DNA of 64,000 nucleotides from contig CAWEYR010000031.1 in assembly GCA_963813345.1 (NCBI GenBank), forward strand, positions 1 through 64,000, given 5' to 3'. This document shows, one piece after another, positions 9,427 to 19,540 of the stretch; the stretch's first letter is position 1; every line of letters starts with the position of its first letter. A program made the position numbers and the translations under genes. Source of the DNA: CAWDDA01 sp963813345 (lineage in GTDB: Bacteria; Acidobacteriota; Blastocatellia; RBC074). The notes beneath the pieces were generated by a model. The model saw nothing but the letters and a program-made list of their open reading frames with translations, was not told the DNA's origin and made no database searches.

Positions 9427-12400
9427 ATGCAACGCTCCGCCAGTTACGCTATATCCGCGTGTCTATTGATCTGCGCGCTGACCGCGACGGCCTTTGCGCA
9501 AGCTCCTGTAGGAACCCTGACCGGTACGGTAGCCGACCCGTCAGGGGCGATCATAAAGAACGCTGAAATCACTATTCGCAACAAAGCCACCGGTGCCGAA
9601 CGCAAGTTGACATCGAATGATGAGGGCACCTTTTCCGCGCCGGCTCTGCCTGCCGGAGAATACGAAGTTCAGGCCCAGGTTGAAGGCTTCCGCACACTAC
9701 TGCACCAGGTCCGATCGCTACCGGGTCGATCGTCAAAGTCGATTTGAACCTGGAGATCGGGCAGAAGACCGAGATTGTGACCGTCACCAGCAGTGGCGCG
9801 GAAAAACTCAATCACGAGTCCCACTCGATTGACGGCGTCATTACGCGGCAGAAGATTCAGGAGCTGCCGCTCAACGGCCGCAGCTTTCTGCAGCTCGCAT
9901 TCCTGGAGCCGGGCGTGACGGCCAGTCCAGGGACGACCTCGCAATACAACTCACTCTTCTCGGTGTCGATTCTCGGCGGCGACTCGAACAAGACGGCGAT
10001 CACGGTGGATGGCGGAAACGTCCGCAACTCGATCGAGGGAGAGACGGGGATGAACTTCTCGCAGGAAGTCGTGCAGGAGTTTCAGCTTTCATCTTCCAAC
10101 TTCGACCTTTCGACCGGAATCACCAGCGTCGGTGCAGTCAACATCGTGACGCGCACGGGCGGCAACGAGTATCACGGATCAGGCTACTTCTTCTTCCGCG
10201 ACCACAATATGGCGGCCTATCCGGGTCTCGCGGCGCGACCCGCTCAGTCCGGACCCGTTCTTCGCGCGCCGCAATCCCGGCGTATGGGTCGGCGGGCCGA
10301 TCATCAAGAATCGCCTTTTCTTCTTTACGAACTACGAATATACAAACCAGACTGGGGTCGTCCCCTATCAACCAAATCTGCCGTCGGCGAGCGCGCTGGC
10401 GGGGAATTTCAGCAGTCCCTACTCCGGCCATCTGTTCAGCACGCGCATTGACTGGAAGGTTTCGGACAACCACAACGCATTCCTCCGTTATTCGCACGAC
10501 CAGAACCGGGGATTCGGTCCGAACGGAGGCCCGGTACTGCCGTCGAATTGGCTTCAGAACAAGAACTTCTCTGATCAGGGTGTGATTGGCATCACGTCAG
10601 CATTCGGCCCTACCCTGGTCAATGATTTCCGCTTCAACTTGACATACTGGCAGAATCGAAATCTCTTCCCGGACAGCAACGTCTGCGAAGGATGCCTCGG
10701 TCTCAATTTCCCGCAGCTCAACATCAATGGCACGAATGTGACTGTTGGCAACACATCAAACGCGACCCAGGGTCGTGACCTTCGCCGCTTCACGTTCATC
10801 GATACATTGACCTGGCAGAAGGGGTCACACCGGTTCCGCTTCGGCACCGAGCTCGAATACGCGCCTGGAACCGGGTTCTGGGGCTTTTGCGATCCCGGCG
10901 TGCACGGTTGGATTCTCGCCTGAATTCATCAACGCCACGGTCAGACCCGCACTCCCGCCGGCATTATTCGCCGCGCTCTTTCCCGGTGTTGCCGACAACG
11001 ATCAAAACTGATCAGGACTTGTTGAATCTGCCGTTTGCAGGCGCCGTTGTTGGCGTTGGCGATCCTGCTCAACCGCCTCCGTACAATCTCGACAAAGCGA
11101 AGGTGAACAGCCGCTACCGCTTTTTCGGTCAGGACACGTGGAGACTGAAGCCTAACTTTACGCTGAACTATGGTCTTGCGTGGAACTTTGAGAGCACCCT
11201 CGTCAATCGCGATCTGGATAAGCCGGCTTATCTGGCTCCGCTCTACGGGAGTGATCTCAGCCCGACAGAAAACAACTACAATAACTTCTCGCCTTCGCTG
11301 GGTTTTGCCTGGAGTTTTGGCAAAAACACAGTTGTGCGCGCAGGTGCAGGTATCTACTGGGATACGGAACTCCTTTGGCGCCGCCTCGAGGAGCGTGCGT
11401 CTATCGGCCCGGTTGGCAATGGTCGTGTTCAAGTTCCACATAGCAGCTTCACCAACATATTCCCGGGAATACTGAATGTGGGTGCGGGCGGGACACCGGT
11501 ACCGATTGGTGCGCCGCTTCCTTCCAACACTGTCACCAACCTGACAATTCGCCAGTTCATGCAGATTTACAATGCACAGATTGGCGCAATTCAGCAGGCG
11601 CTTGCCCCCAGCAACGATCTCTCGATTCGACAGATCCAGATTGTCAAATCAGGGGCGAACCTTTACCCGCACGAGTATCCGGTTCAGCGCAGCTATCACA
11701 TGAACGTCGGCATACAGCACGACCTTGGTCACGACATGGTGCTCAATGTCGACTTCGTTCGGCGGGTCTTTGTGAATACTCTGCTCGGCGCGCTTGACTA
11801 CAACCGGTTCAACCGGCGCATCAACGGTGTGCAGACGCCCGGTGATTCCGCTTTGCACGACGGCTGCACAGCGGAGTGATCCAAACGCGCAATGTTCAAA
11901 TGGAGCTATCACGTTCTGGACCCCTGCAGGTCGCGACGTATACAACGGGCTGCTCGTCAAGTTCGACAAACGCTTTTCAAAGCGGTACCTGCTGACTGCA
12001 TCCTATGCTCTGACTGATCGTCACGGAATCAACGGCGTACTCAATCTGGACGACCGCGATTCAACGTGGGGTCCGCAGGGTGGCCGTCACATCTTGAACA
12101 TCTCGGGGTTGGTTGATCTTCCGTGGAATATCCAGATCGGATTCATATCGGCGTTCGGAAGTCGTGGAGCGCTGATGCCTACGGTAAGCGGCGTTGATCT
12201 TGATGGCGACGGAACAACTACAGAGGTGTTGCCTGGCCTCGAGTTCAACTGTTTCAACCGCGGATGCGGCAAAGACGATCTGGTCAAAGGCATAGCCGCG
12301 TGGAATCAGATGTACAAAGACAAGAAGGATGCGCGGGGCACGAACATCCCGCAGTTGGTACAGCCCACTGACTATGAGTTTGGCGACAGCTTCACGTCAC

Positions 12401-12618
12401 AGGACATTCGCGTGACCAAGAACTTCGAGTTCAAGGAGCGTTACAAGATCTCCGTCTTTGGAGAGATGTTCAACGTCTTCAACGTTGCCAACCTGAGTGG
12501 TTACAGTTTCAACCTCATCAACACCGGTGCATTCGGCAAACCGACTCAAAGGGCCTCACAGGTCTTCGGATCGGGCGGCCCTCGTGCATTGCAGATCGGT
12601 GCTCGAGTGAACTTCTAA
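9427..12618 (+). CDS. TonB-dependent receptor with N-terminal carboxypeptidase-regulatory domain (several frame breaks)
   Basis: An outer-membrane transporter of the Oar-like type common in Acidobacteriota, about 1060 residues when joined. Signal peptide to about residue 22 (ends ATAFAQ); Ig-like regulatory domain (GTLTGTVADPSGAIIKNAEI); plug domain (IQELPLNGRSFLQL, VNIVTRTGGNEYHGSGYFFF); barrel strands (GVWVGGPIIKNRLFFFTNYE, FGQDTWRLKPNFTLNYGLAW); C-terminus ending ALQIGARVNF. Frames change near 9715, 10235, 10915, 10990 and 11870. ATG 9427 has GAGGAG seven bases upstream and is preferred over TTG 9412. It probably imports oligosaccharides or peptides and may serve the exported sugar enzymes on either side. 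Confidence 0.87.
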
Positions 12619-12621
12619 GGG

Positions 12622-12766
12622 AAAGGGGTCAGGGGTCAGGGGTCAGGGGTCAGTTGTGAGTTTGAGTTCAAGCTTTAGCTTGTGGTTCGAATGTAACCAC
12701 AAGCTAAAGCTTGAACTCAAACTCACTGACCCCCGACCCCCGACCCCCGACCCCCGACCCCCTCTT
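12622..12766. repeat. Mirror tandem repeats GGGGTCA / CCCCCGA around a family A palindrome
   Basis: Four GGGGTCA units (12626-12653), then an inverted pair of family A arms (GTTTGAGTTCAAGCTTTAGC and its reverse complement, with loop GGTTCGAATGTAACC), then five ACCCCCG-type units to 12760. The whole 140 bases can fold on itself. It lies between the convergent TonB receptor and response regulator genes and may block transcription from both sides. Confidence 0.85.
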
Positions 12767-13551
12767 CAAAAGCTCAGTCTATCTTTCAGCGCACGCACGC
12801 GGTCGCGCGCTACCGTCAGTTCAGTATGCTTCGCGTCTTTGAGGCGTACGAGGAGTCGTGCGCCGAACCATGAGTGAATCTCTTCAACGTAGTCAAGATT
12901 GAGCACGATCGCGCGGTGAATGCGAACGAAAGTCGAAGGATCGAGCTCTTGTTCGAGTTCCGCCAGTGAACGGTCTACAATCTGGTCGCCACTAGCGGTG
13001 GCAGCAAACGTCACCTTATCACGCACAAAGAAATGGCTGATCTGCGCGAGTTCAATGAACCGAACGCGATCGCCGCTCCGTGACGCAATTCGCGTTGGAT
13101 AGCTGCGCGCGCGGTTCTCGACTGCTGCGGTCAGCGTTGCAAAAATGTTCCGGAAGTCCGGTTGCGCTGAGCCATTGTGCCCTGCTACAAGCCGTTCGAG
13201 TTTGTTCAACGCTCGATCCAACTGAGCCGGCTCGACTGGCTTTAAAAGATAATCGATCGAGTGGACCTTGAATGCCTGAAGTGCGTAATCGTCATGCGCC
13301 GTAGTGAAGACTACAAACGGCTGCCAGGCGAGACGCTCAAGCAGATCGAAACCGGACAAGCCCGGCATGTGGATATCGAGAAACAGAGCGTCGATAGGGT
13401 TCCTGGCGAGTTGCTCAAGTGCAGCTTCGGGGTCGGACTCGGCTCCCACGATTTCTACGCGGCCTGTCTTTTTGAGCATTCTGGAAAGGCGTTCGAGCGC
13501 CAGGGTCTCATCATCCACCAGAAATACACTCAGACGCGAAGATGTGATCAT
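12766..13551 (-). CDS. LytTR-family response regulator
   Basis: 261 residues. The receiver domain has acidic residues D13/D14, phospho-acceptor D59 in DALFLDIHMPGLSG, FTTAHDDYALQAF and the conserved lysine in YLLKPV. The C-terminal LytTR DNA-binding domain (from about residue 150) contains FVRDKVTF, STFVRIHRAIVLNLDYVEEI and the closing VARDRVRALKDRL. It follows the kinase gene by eight bases, so the pair is an operon. Such regulators bind direct repeats upstream of targets; the targets are unknown. Confidence 0.95.
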   Translation of the reverse strand: MITSSRLSVFLVDDETLALERLSRMLKKTGRVEIVGAESDPEAALEQLARNPIDALFLDIHMPGLSGFDLLERLAWQPFVVFTTAHDDYALQAFKVHSIDYLLKPVEPAQLDRALNKLERLVAGHNGSAQPDFRNIFATLTAAVENRARSYPTRIASRSGDRVRFIELAQISHFFVRDKVTFAATASGDQIVDRSLAELEQELDPSTFVRIHRAIVLNLDYVEEIHSWFGARLLVRLKDAKHTELTVARDRVRALKDRLSF

Positions 13552-13559
13552 TCGAGTTC

Positions 13560-14702
13560 TTATACTTCAGTGGACTCGCGCGGCAACGTGATGCTCACTG
13601 TCGCACCACCCTCGATGGTCACAAAATCGAGTTTCGCGCGATTGCCATAGAGTGATCTCAGCCGGGCCTGAAGAATATCCAGCCCATGTCCGGCACGGAT
13701 CGCTTCGGGAGAAAAGCCGGGACCATCGTCGCGGACTTCGAGAACAATGCTGTTACCATCAACCCGGGCCGTAACGCGGATCTCGCCTCCACTCCGCCGC
13801 GTTGCGATTGCGTGTTTGACACTGTTCTCAACAAGCGTCTGTAACGCGAAAGGCGGAACGCCATTGGCATTCAGTTCATCGGGGACGTCGATGCTAAAGC
13901 GCAATCGGGAATTGAATCGTGCCTGCTCAATCGCAAGATAATCGTTAACCAGCTTCAACTCCCGCCGCAGCGGCACCATTTGGCCTTCGTTTGTGTCGAG
14001 TGAGTATCTCAGCAACGCAGCCAGCTGCTCGACCATTCTTTCAGCGCGGTCGGGCTGCTCACGAATCAGCGAAGAGATCGAGTTCAGCGTGTTGAAAAGG
14101 AAATGCGGCCGGACGCGTGACTCGAGTGAAGAGAGTTGCGCGGCTATCGCTGTTTTGCGCGCACGTTCCTCTGCCAGCTGTCGGGCGTGCAATTGCATTG
14201 TTGCTGCCTCGAGCTTGCCTCGCAGATTCTCATAAAGGTAAAAGCTGATACCGAAGAACAGACTCAGCATCACCGAGAATCGAAAGCTGCGTCTCGTGAT
14301 TTCTACATACTCGCCGAAAGAATGCTCGCCCGTCGCAATCACAACCCATCCGCCAAGCAATGTACCCACCGATGCCGGAAGCAGGATTGATGCAATCAGG
14401 AGAACCCAGTTGAGCGGAAACGGCCGGCGCGAGATGTATGCCCAGCTTTGCGATGCGGTGTAGAACATGAACGAGCCGATGCACGCCGAATAAATGAACG
14501 AGGTCGACAATTCCCAAAGAAACGAGTGTGAATGACCATCGAAATGTAGCCGTTGCTTGAGCAGCATCGACGCGACCGTTGCCGCAACAATCACAAAGAG
14601 CCAGGACCTCCAGTCTCCGGCGAATGCGCTCTTTGCGGAACGGACAACCCTGGACGTCTTTACAACCAGGCCGACAGATAATCCCTGTGCTTTTCGTTCC
14701 AT
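13560..14702 (-). CDS. LytS/YehU-type sensor histidine kinase
   Basis: 380 residues. Four predicted membrane helices (about residues 33-48, 65-82, 98-122 and 143-158) are followed by a coiled linker and a His_kinase domain: H200 in RPHFLFNTLNSIS is the phospho-acceptor, LVENSVKHA is the N-box, and VRDDGPGF with GHGLDILQARL forms the ATP lid. There is no extracellular sensor domain beyond short loops. The partner is the LytTR regulator directly downstream. The frame is intact. Confidence 0.94.
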   Translation of the reverse strand: MERKAQGLSVGLVVKTSRVVRSAKSAFAGDWRSWLFVIVAATVASMLLKQRLHFDGHSHSFLWELSTSFIYSACIGSFMFYTASQSWAYISRRPFPLNWVLLIASILLPASVGTLLGGWVVIATGEHSFGEYVEITRRSFRFSVMLSLFFGISFYLYENLRGKLEAATMQLHARQLAEERARKTAIAAQLSSLESRVRPHFLFNTLNSISSLIREQPDRAERMVEQLAALLRYSLDTNEGQMVPLRRELKLVNDYLAIEQARFNSRLRFSIDVPDELNANGVPPFALQTLVENSVKHAIATRRSGGEIRVTARVDGNSIVLEVRDDGPGFSPEAIRAGHGLDILQARLRSLYGNRAKLDFVTIEGGATVSITLPRESTEV

Positions 14703-14761
14703 ATCAGCGCCAGCTTAATCCTAAAGCTGCTGAATCGAAACAGTCAGGCGTAGCGCCTGGT

Positions 14762-15292
14762 TCAGTTGCGTTTCTGGAAACGAGTCAACAAATCTTTCAT
14801 CCTGGAGTCGACGCGAATCGCTTCGGCGAAGTCACGCTCTGCCTGAGCATGAAGATCCATTTCAAGACATAGAATTCCGCGATTCATCAATGCCTTTGCA
14901 AAGTCCGGCTTCTTTCGGATGGCAGAATCATAGTCGTCCATCGCGCCACTCAGGTCATCACGGAGATGCTTCAGGACCCCCCGATCATTAAGGGCTGCAG
15001 CCAGATCAGGGTCGATAGAGAGCGCTTTATTCAAATCGCGTTCTGCCTCGTCCAGCCTCTTCTGACGGAGGAAGACAGAGGCCCGGGCAAGCCACGTGCC
15101 TGCCCTCGACGGGTCCGTCGCAATCGCAAGCTCGAAATCAGCCAGAGCCCTGCGCTCGTCGCCTTTTGCCAGCCATTTCGCACCCCGGTCGAGGTAAGAT
15201 GCGGCGGTAGTCGATCGCGAGGTTTGTGCGTTTACCGGGAAACTGATCCAATCGATATGAGTGCAAGTCCCAGAGCCATGACGCCAGAATGC
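14762..15292 (-). CDS. TPR-repeat protein, 5' end disrupted
   Basis: The open frame encodes at least three tetratricopeptide units (ASYLDRGAKWLAKGDERRAL, then FELAIATDPSRAGTWLARAS, DLNKALSIDPDLAAALNDRG, YDSAIRKKPDFAKALMNRGI) and ends FQKRN. The frame is open from about 15292 but has no ATG or GTG before the first TPR; the first in-frame ATG (15034) is mid-protein. In another frame a signal-like segment MALGLALISIGSV lies at about 15240-15280, so a frame break near 15245 in the signal peptide is likely. It precedes the kinase gene by 59 bases and could be co-transcribed. Confidence 0.65.
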   Translation of the reverse strand, partial: AFWRHGSGTCTHIDWISFPVNAQTSRSTTAASYLDRGAKWLAKGDERRALADFELAIATDPSRAGTWLARASVFLRQKRLDEAERDLNKALSIDPDLAAALNDRGVLKHLRDDLSGAMDDYDSAIRKKPDFAKALMNRGILCLEMDLHAQAERDFAEAIRVDSRMKDLLTRFQKRN

Positions 15293-15460
15293 ACTTCAGC
15301 GTCCTCAATTCCGTTGTCCTCCTCTCCCGAGTAACAAAACTTCCGTGAGGGAGGACATTAACGTGATTTCACTTCCGGATGGAACTCAAGTCTGACCAGG
15401 GCGCAGGATCACTCCCGAAAGGCGAAATCCGCGGGCTGAAACGCACAGCGGGGAGAGGGG

Positions 15461-15579
15461 TTCACGCGAAGTCGCGAAGACGCGAAGAAGAACAAAAGAA
15501 GTAGAAGGCACGGAAACGATCGACCATGTCGTCAACAATGTCCGGTTTTCTTCTTCGCGTCTTCGCGCCTTCGCGTGAA
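15461..15579. repeat. 32-base inverted repeat, CGCGAAG-rich
   Basis: 15461-15492 (TTCACGCGAAGTCGCGAAGA...) and 15548-15579 are reverse complements with one mismatch, separated by 55 bases. No coding function is evident. Confidence 0.85.
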
Positions 15580-15597
15580 TACCTGCCTCCTAACCGA

Positions 15598-15690
15598 GCG
15601 CGGCCCTTACCTATCAGGAATCTGGGTACTTTGACGCGCGGATGGCTTAAGCAGATCGATTGGCCGGTGGTTGATAGGTGTCTTCGATAC
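15598..15690 (-). pseudogene. Remnant of a second TIM-barrel isomerase C-terminus
   Basis: On the minus strand the segment HPRVKVPRFL aligns with DPRVKVPKFLDEV of the isomerase ending at 15835, with mostly third-codon differences. The preceding YRRHL faintly matches YRGYL. Nothing else of the gene remains, so this looks like the tail of a decayed duplicate. The rest of 15293-15834 shows no gene. Confidence 0.45.
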
Positions 15691-15834
15691 AGCGGGTTGC
15701 AGTTGTATGAACGGTTCACCTGGAGCGATTCACAGCACACGCGTCTGAATGGACGTGGTCGTCTGCCTCGGCATTGAACCGACAAACAGACGAATCGAGA
15801 TAGATATGGTTGTCGTAGTCGAGTTTCGAGGAGA

Positions 15835-16843
15835 TCAAACTCTCGAGTGAGCGAATCTACTGGGATCACGCAACTGTGTTGAGACAGGTGGGGCTGCCCT
15901 TATAGAAATAGCTGCCCTTACTTCATCGAGAAATTTCGGCACTTTTACTCGCGGGTCACCCTCTCCGAGTGTCTCAATAGGAAGATAACCTCGATATCCG
16001 GCGTCGCGGACAATGCTTACAATGCGGCGGACGTCTGTCTTTACTTCTTTGCCATCAAGATAGAGATTCTCTTTGATCTGCCAGGTGGCCGCGTGACGCG
16101 CGAGCTTCGCGATTTCGGCATATGAATCACCATTGCGAAAACTGCCGATGTCAAGATTCAACGCCAGCCACTCTGAATTGACATCCGCGAGTGCACGAAG
16201 AGCGTGGTCGGCAGTCTCGATGAAATCCGCGTGATTCTGCAACACGATCATTACACCAAACCTGCTCCCATACTCCGCACATTCGCGCAGTGCCTCGGCA
16301 AGCCAGGTGTTGACCTTGTCTCGCGTCGTTTCAGGCGGCACGCCGCGCCCGGAGAAAACACGCAGGACCGGCGCTCCAAGCCTTGCTGAAAACCCAACCC
16401 ATCGCTTGACCAGTTCGACTTCGGCTTTCCGGCGTGCCGGGTCTGCGATCGTGAAGTCGTTACGTACACCTGTTCCGCTGATGTCGAGACCAAGCCGGAA
16501 CGCTTTGCGCTTGATTCGGTAAACATAACTGTCATCCGGCAACTCCGGATATCCGGGGAAGTAATATCCAGTCGGATCGACAGCATCAAAACCAAGGCCC
16601 GCACAGAACTCGAGAACTTCATCGAGACTCATCTGACCGTCGCGGAGCGGTCTGTTGAATGAATACAGATTACAACTCAGCTTGATGTGCGCTCGACCAG
16701 TACGATTCTGGGATGACTGCGCGCAGGACGTCGTTTGATGAAGGTCCAGGAGCGATCGCGGAGAGTGGAATCGCAGCCGCGCTTTTGAGAAGGAGTCTGC
16801 GTCCTTCGAGCGTTGAGTCATTCTTCGAACGTGCCGATTCCAT
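15835..16843 (-). CDS. Tat-exported sugar phosphate isomerase/epimerase (TIM barrel), frame break near 16690
   Basis: An AP-endonuclease-2-like TIM barrel. From ATG 16843 (AAAGGAG seven bases upstream) the first piece reads MESARSKNDSTLEGRRLLLK, a twin-arginine-like signal. The frame then shifts near 16690 into KLSCNLYSFNRPLRDG and continues through VLQNHADF, LNLDIGSF (metal-site acidic residue), WQIKENLYLDG and GYLPIETLGEGDP. Family members bind a divalent metal and isomerise or dehydrate keto-sugars. It lies 14 bases after the upstream oxidoreductase stop, so the two form an operon. Confidence 0.85.
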
Positions 16844-16857
16844 CCCTGGGCTCCTTT

Positions 16858-18326
16858 TCACAATGTCCAGCCCCGGCGATATTCGCGGCGCACGTATTGC
16901 TGCGCTTCTGCAACATTGATGACCTTCATTGCCGCGCTATCCCAGGACACTTTCTTTCCAGCTCGCAGCGCCAGATTGCCCAGCAACAATGTCTCGGTGA
17001 CCGGGCCTTCGAACTCAAAATTCGCGCCGCCGGGACTTCCACCCTTGCACGCGTCAATCCACTCCCGGGTGTTTCCGGCAGAGCGCGGGAGCGTCTTCGG
17101 CGGCTGCACGAACTCCTGCATTCGCGTCTCGGGGATCAGTTTCGGGTTTGCGCCGTTGAATCCGCACATGATGGTTCCCCGGTCACCCACAAAGAGCAGC
17201 CCTTCATTTTCTCTTCCCATCTGCCTGTTCTCTTCGAGCTCCACCGGGCGCGGCGGTCTCAACCCGCCGTCATACCAGGTCAACTTGACGGGCGGCATAT
17301 CGCCGCGCGCTGGAAAGCGAAAGTGGATGATCGACGCAACCGGAAAAGTCTCTGGAAACGTGCGGGTCGAACTTGCCTCAACACTCTCGGGCGAGCCCAG
17401 CTTCAAGACGCGGTGAATAGTGTCAAAGCTGTAGCAGCCCATGTCACCTAAGGCTCCGTTGCCAAAATCGAACCAACCGCGCCAGACGAATGGGAGATAT
17501 GCGCGGTTGTAAGGACGAAACGGCGCCGGGCCGAGCCACAGGTCCCAATCGAATGTCGAGGGCACAGGTTCTTCGTTGGCAGGCCGCTCGATTCCCTGCG
17601 GCCAGAATGGACGAGTTGACCAGTTATGCACTTCGCGGACGGGACCGATTGCGCCGGACCAGATCCATTCACACAAAAGACGCGTAGCCTCCGAGGCCTG
17701 ATTGCCAACTGCAACCTGGGTCGCGACTTTTGTTTCTTTCGCAACCTCCGCAAGCCGTCGTGCTTCATAGATTGAATGTGTCATTGGCTTCTGGCAGAAG
17801 ACATGCTTCTGCTTCTTCATCGACGCAGTCGCGATCATAGCGTGCGAATGATCCGGAGTGCCGATGATCACAGCATCGAGGTCCTTCTCTTTCTCAAGCA
17901 GCTCACGGTAATCGATGTACGCTGTGCATCCCTTGAAACTACCTGACTCCGACTGTTTCGCGTAATAAGCCTCGACGAGCCGGCGGGCAGGGTCACGCCC
18001 GGCTGTCGGACCTTTCCAGTCTTGTCCCCAATCCGTATTGCCGATGAGAGCACGTTCCTTGTCACGAAGCTCGTTCTGATTCCACTCGACATAGTCGCTG
18101 CTTTCCTTGTTCACATCACAGACGGCGACGACCTGCAGATCGGCTTCCTTGAGGAAGTCCATCATGACGCGCGTACCCTGTGCGCCAACGCCGATGCACG
18201 CTGCGGTAATCTTGTCGCTCGGAGCAATGTGTCCGCGCCCTCCGAGCACATGTCGCGGGACAACAGTGAGCGCAGCTGCCGATACTGCTCCACCGAAGGA
18301 AAGCTGCGTCTTTCTCGAACTGGCAT
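16858..18326 (-). CDS. Tat-exported Gfo/Idh/MocA oxidoreductase, 5' frame break
   Basis: About 489 residues. The natural start is ATG 18326, with GGAGG nearby upstream, giving MPVRERRSF, a twin-arginine signal. One base is then lost near 18300 and the frame continues as LSFGGAVSAAALTVVPRHVL. The longer in-frame GTG start at 18348 gives an unlikely N-terminus. The Rossmann domain has ACIGVGAQGTRVMM, VVAVCDVN, IIGTPDHSHA and the EKP-position sequence CQKPMTHSIYEA; the C-terminal half contains GALGDMGCYSFDTI. It probably acts in the periplasm on sugars with the isomerases on either side. Confidence 0.88.
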
Positions 18327-18350
18327 GTTGGATCCTCCGCTTGTTCACCG

Positions 18351-18449
18351 GCTGCCGCTTTGCGGCAGCCGCAAGCTAAAGCTTGAACTCAAACCCAATG
18401 AGTTTGAGTTCAAGCTTTAGCTTGCCGCCGTCGCCGAAGGCGACGGCGA
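18351..18449. repeat. Composite palindromic repeat, family A flanked by GC hairpins
   Basis: GCTGCCGCTTTGCGGCAGC hairpin, then paired arms GCAAGCTAAAGCTTGAACTC / GAGTTCAAGCTTTAGCTTGC, then the hairpin GCCGTCGCCGAAGGCGACGGC. The same order occurs at 44718-44818. It separates two minus-strand genes of the sugar cluster. Confidence 0.9.
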
Positions 18450-18469
18450 AGGCATTCGGACGTCGACCG

Positions 18470-19402
18470 TTACTTCGCCGCCGACATTTCTGTGTGCACG
18501 CGCTCGAGAAGCTTTTTCGTAGCGCGAATGCCGTCGGGTTCGCTGAGCACGTTGCCGCTGTACTCGATGCCGACGTATCCGCGGTAACCGGCATCGAGCA
18601 CGATCTTCATCATTCGCCTGTAATCGATGCGCGTTTCATTTCCCTGCTCATCAAAAGTACCCGACTTGGCACTGACGCCTTTGGCGAACGGCATCAACTC
18701 CTTGACCCCCAGATAGCGGTCGTATTGCTCGCCATTCCCCAGATTGAAATTGCCAAAATCAGGCAGCGTTCCGCAGCGAGGATGCTTGACCTTCCTGATG
18801 ACCGCGGACAGCCAGGCTCCGTTAGAGGACAAGCCGCCGTGATTCTCGACAATGATATTGATTTCGCGACTGGCTCCGAACTCGGTCAGCCGGCTGAGCC
18901 CATCGGCAGCCCGTGCAAGTTGTTCGTCATAGCTTCCCTGGCTCTGGGCGTTGACGCGGATCGAGTGACAGCCGAGAAACTTTGCAGCATCTACCCACTT
19001 GTAATGATTCTCGACTGCCTGTTTGCGCTTTGATTCGTCGGCGTCTCCGAGTGCGCCTTCGTTGTCGATCATGATCAACACGTTCTTGACTCCCAGATCG
19101 CTCGCGCGTTTCTTCAGCTCGGCCAGGTATTTCTGATCGGTAGCCTTGTCCTTGAAGAATTGATTGACATACTCGATGGCATCGATACCGAAGTCGTTCT
19201 TCGCGGTTCGAGCGAAGTCCAGGTTATCGAGCTTTCCAGCGAAGAGAGTACGATTGAGTGACCACTCCGCTAGTGAAATCCGAAAGAGCGGCTCTTTCGA
19301 CTGGGCATAGAGTTCTTCGCCGGCCATGCTCATGAGGCCAATATCGGCGGCGAAGAACGCGGATTGTCCTAAAAACTCCCGGCGATCGATTAGTGAAATC
19401 AT
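18470..19402 (-). CDS. Tat-exported sugar phosphate isomerase/epimerase
   Basis: 310 residues, intact. The twin-arginine signal is DRREFLGQSAFFAADIG. TIM-barrel features are FRISLAEWSLN, IDAIEYVNQFF, VLIMIDNEG, IIVENHGGLSSNG (metal-binding Glu) and GIEYSGNVLSEPDGI. It resembles xylose-isomerase-like proteins of Acidobacteriota and Planctomycetota that accompany Gfo/Idh/MocA enzymes. It is first in the minus-strand cluster 19402 to 15835 and diverges from the M28 peptidase. Confidence 0.9.
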   Translation of the reverse strand: MISLIDRREFLGQSAFFAADIGLMSMAGEELYAQSKEPLFRISLAEWSLNRTLFAGKLDNLDFARTAKNDFGIDAIEYVNQFFKDKATDQKYLAELKKRASDLGVKNVLIMIDNEGALGDADESKRKQAVENHYKWVDAAKFLGCHSIRVNAQSQGSYDEQLARAADGLSRLTEFGASREINIIVENHGGLSSNGAWLSAVIRKVKHPRCGTLPDFGNFNLGNGEQYDRYLGVKELMPFAKGVSAKSGTFDEQGNETRIDYRRMMKIVLDAGYRGYVGIEYSGNVLSEPDGIRATKKLLERVHTEMSAAK

Positions 19403-19540
19403 GGGTGTAGTCCTCAGTTATTCCAGGTCTGCACTTCAAGCCTTCCGCTTTCGGTCTCTCGTAGGCTAGGCTGTGAAGGCAAGCGGTGAGCCTCAACATA
19501 GACTGTCTGCGCTTGTGATTCTACAATCAACCCCGGAGGA

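Noticed and set aside
12680..12700. TGGTTCGAATGTAACCA, resembling a tRNA T-loop
   Set aside because: It is the loop of a palindromic repeat; there is no acceptor or anticodon arm and no CCA end at the right distance.
16813..17451. 212-residue open frame on the plus strand
   Set aside because: Antisense shadow of the Gfo/Idh/MocA gene; low-complexity and without a ribosome binding site.
18383..19033. 216-residue open frame on the plus strand
   Set aside because: It is antisense to the intact Tat-exported isomerase at 18470-19402 and starts in a repeat; the translation has no recognisable domain.
19499..19527. TAGACT-17-TACAAT before the M28 peptidase
   Set aside because: A transcript from this site would start at about the ribosome binding site, so it cannot be fixed as the promoter with confidence.
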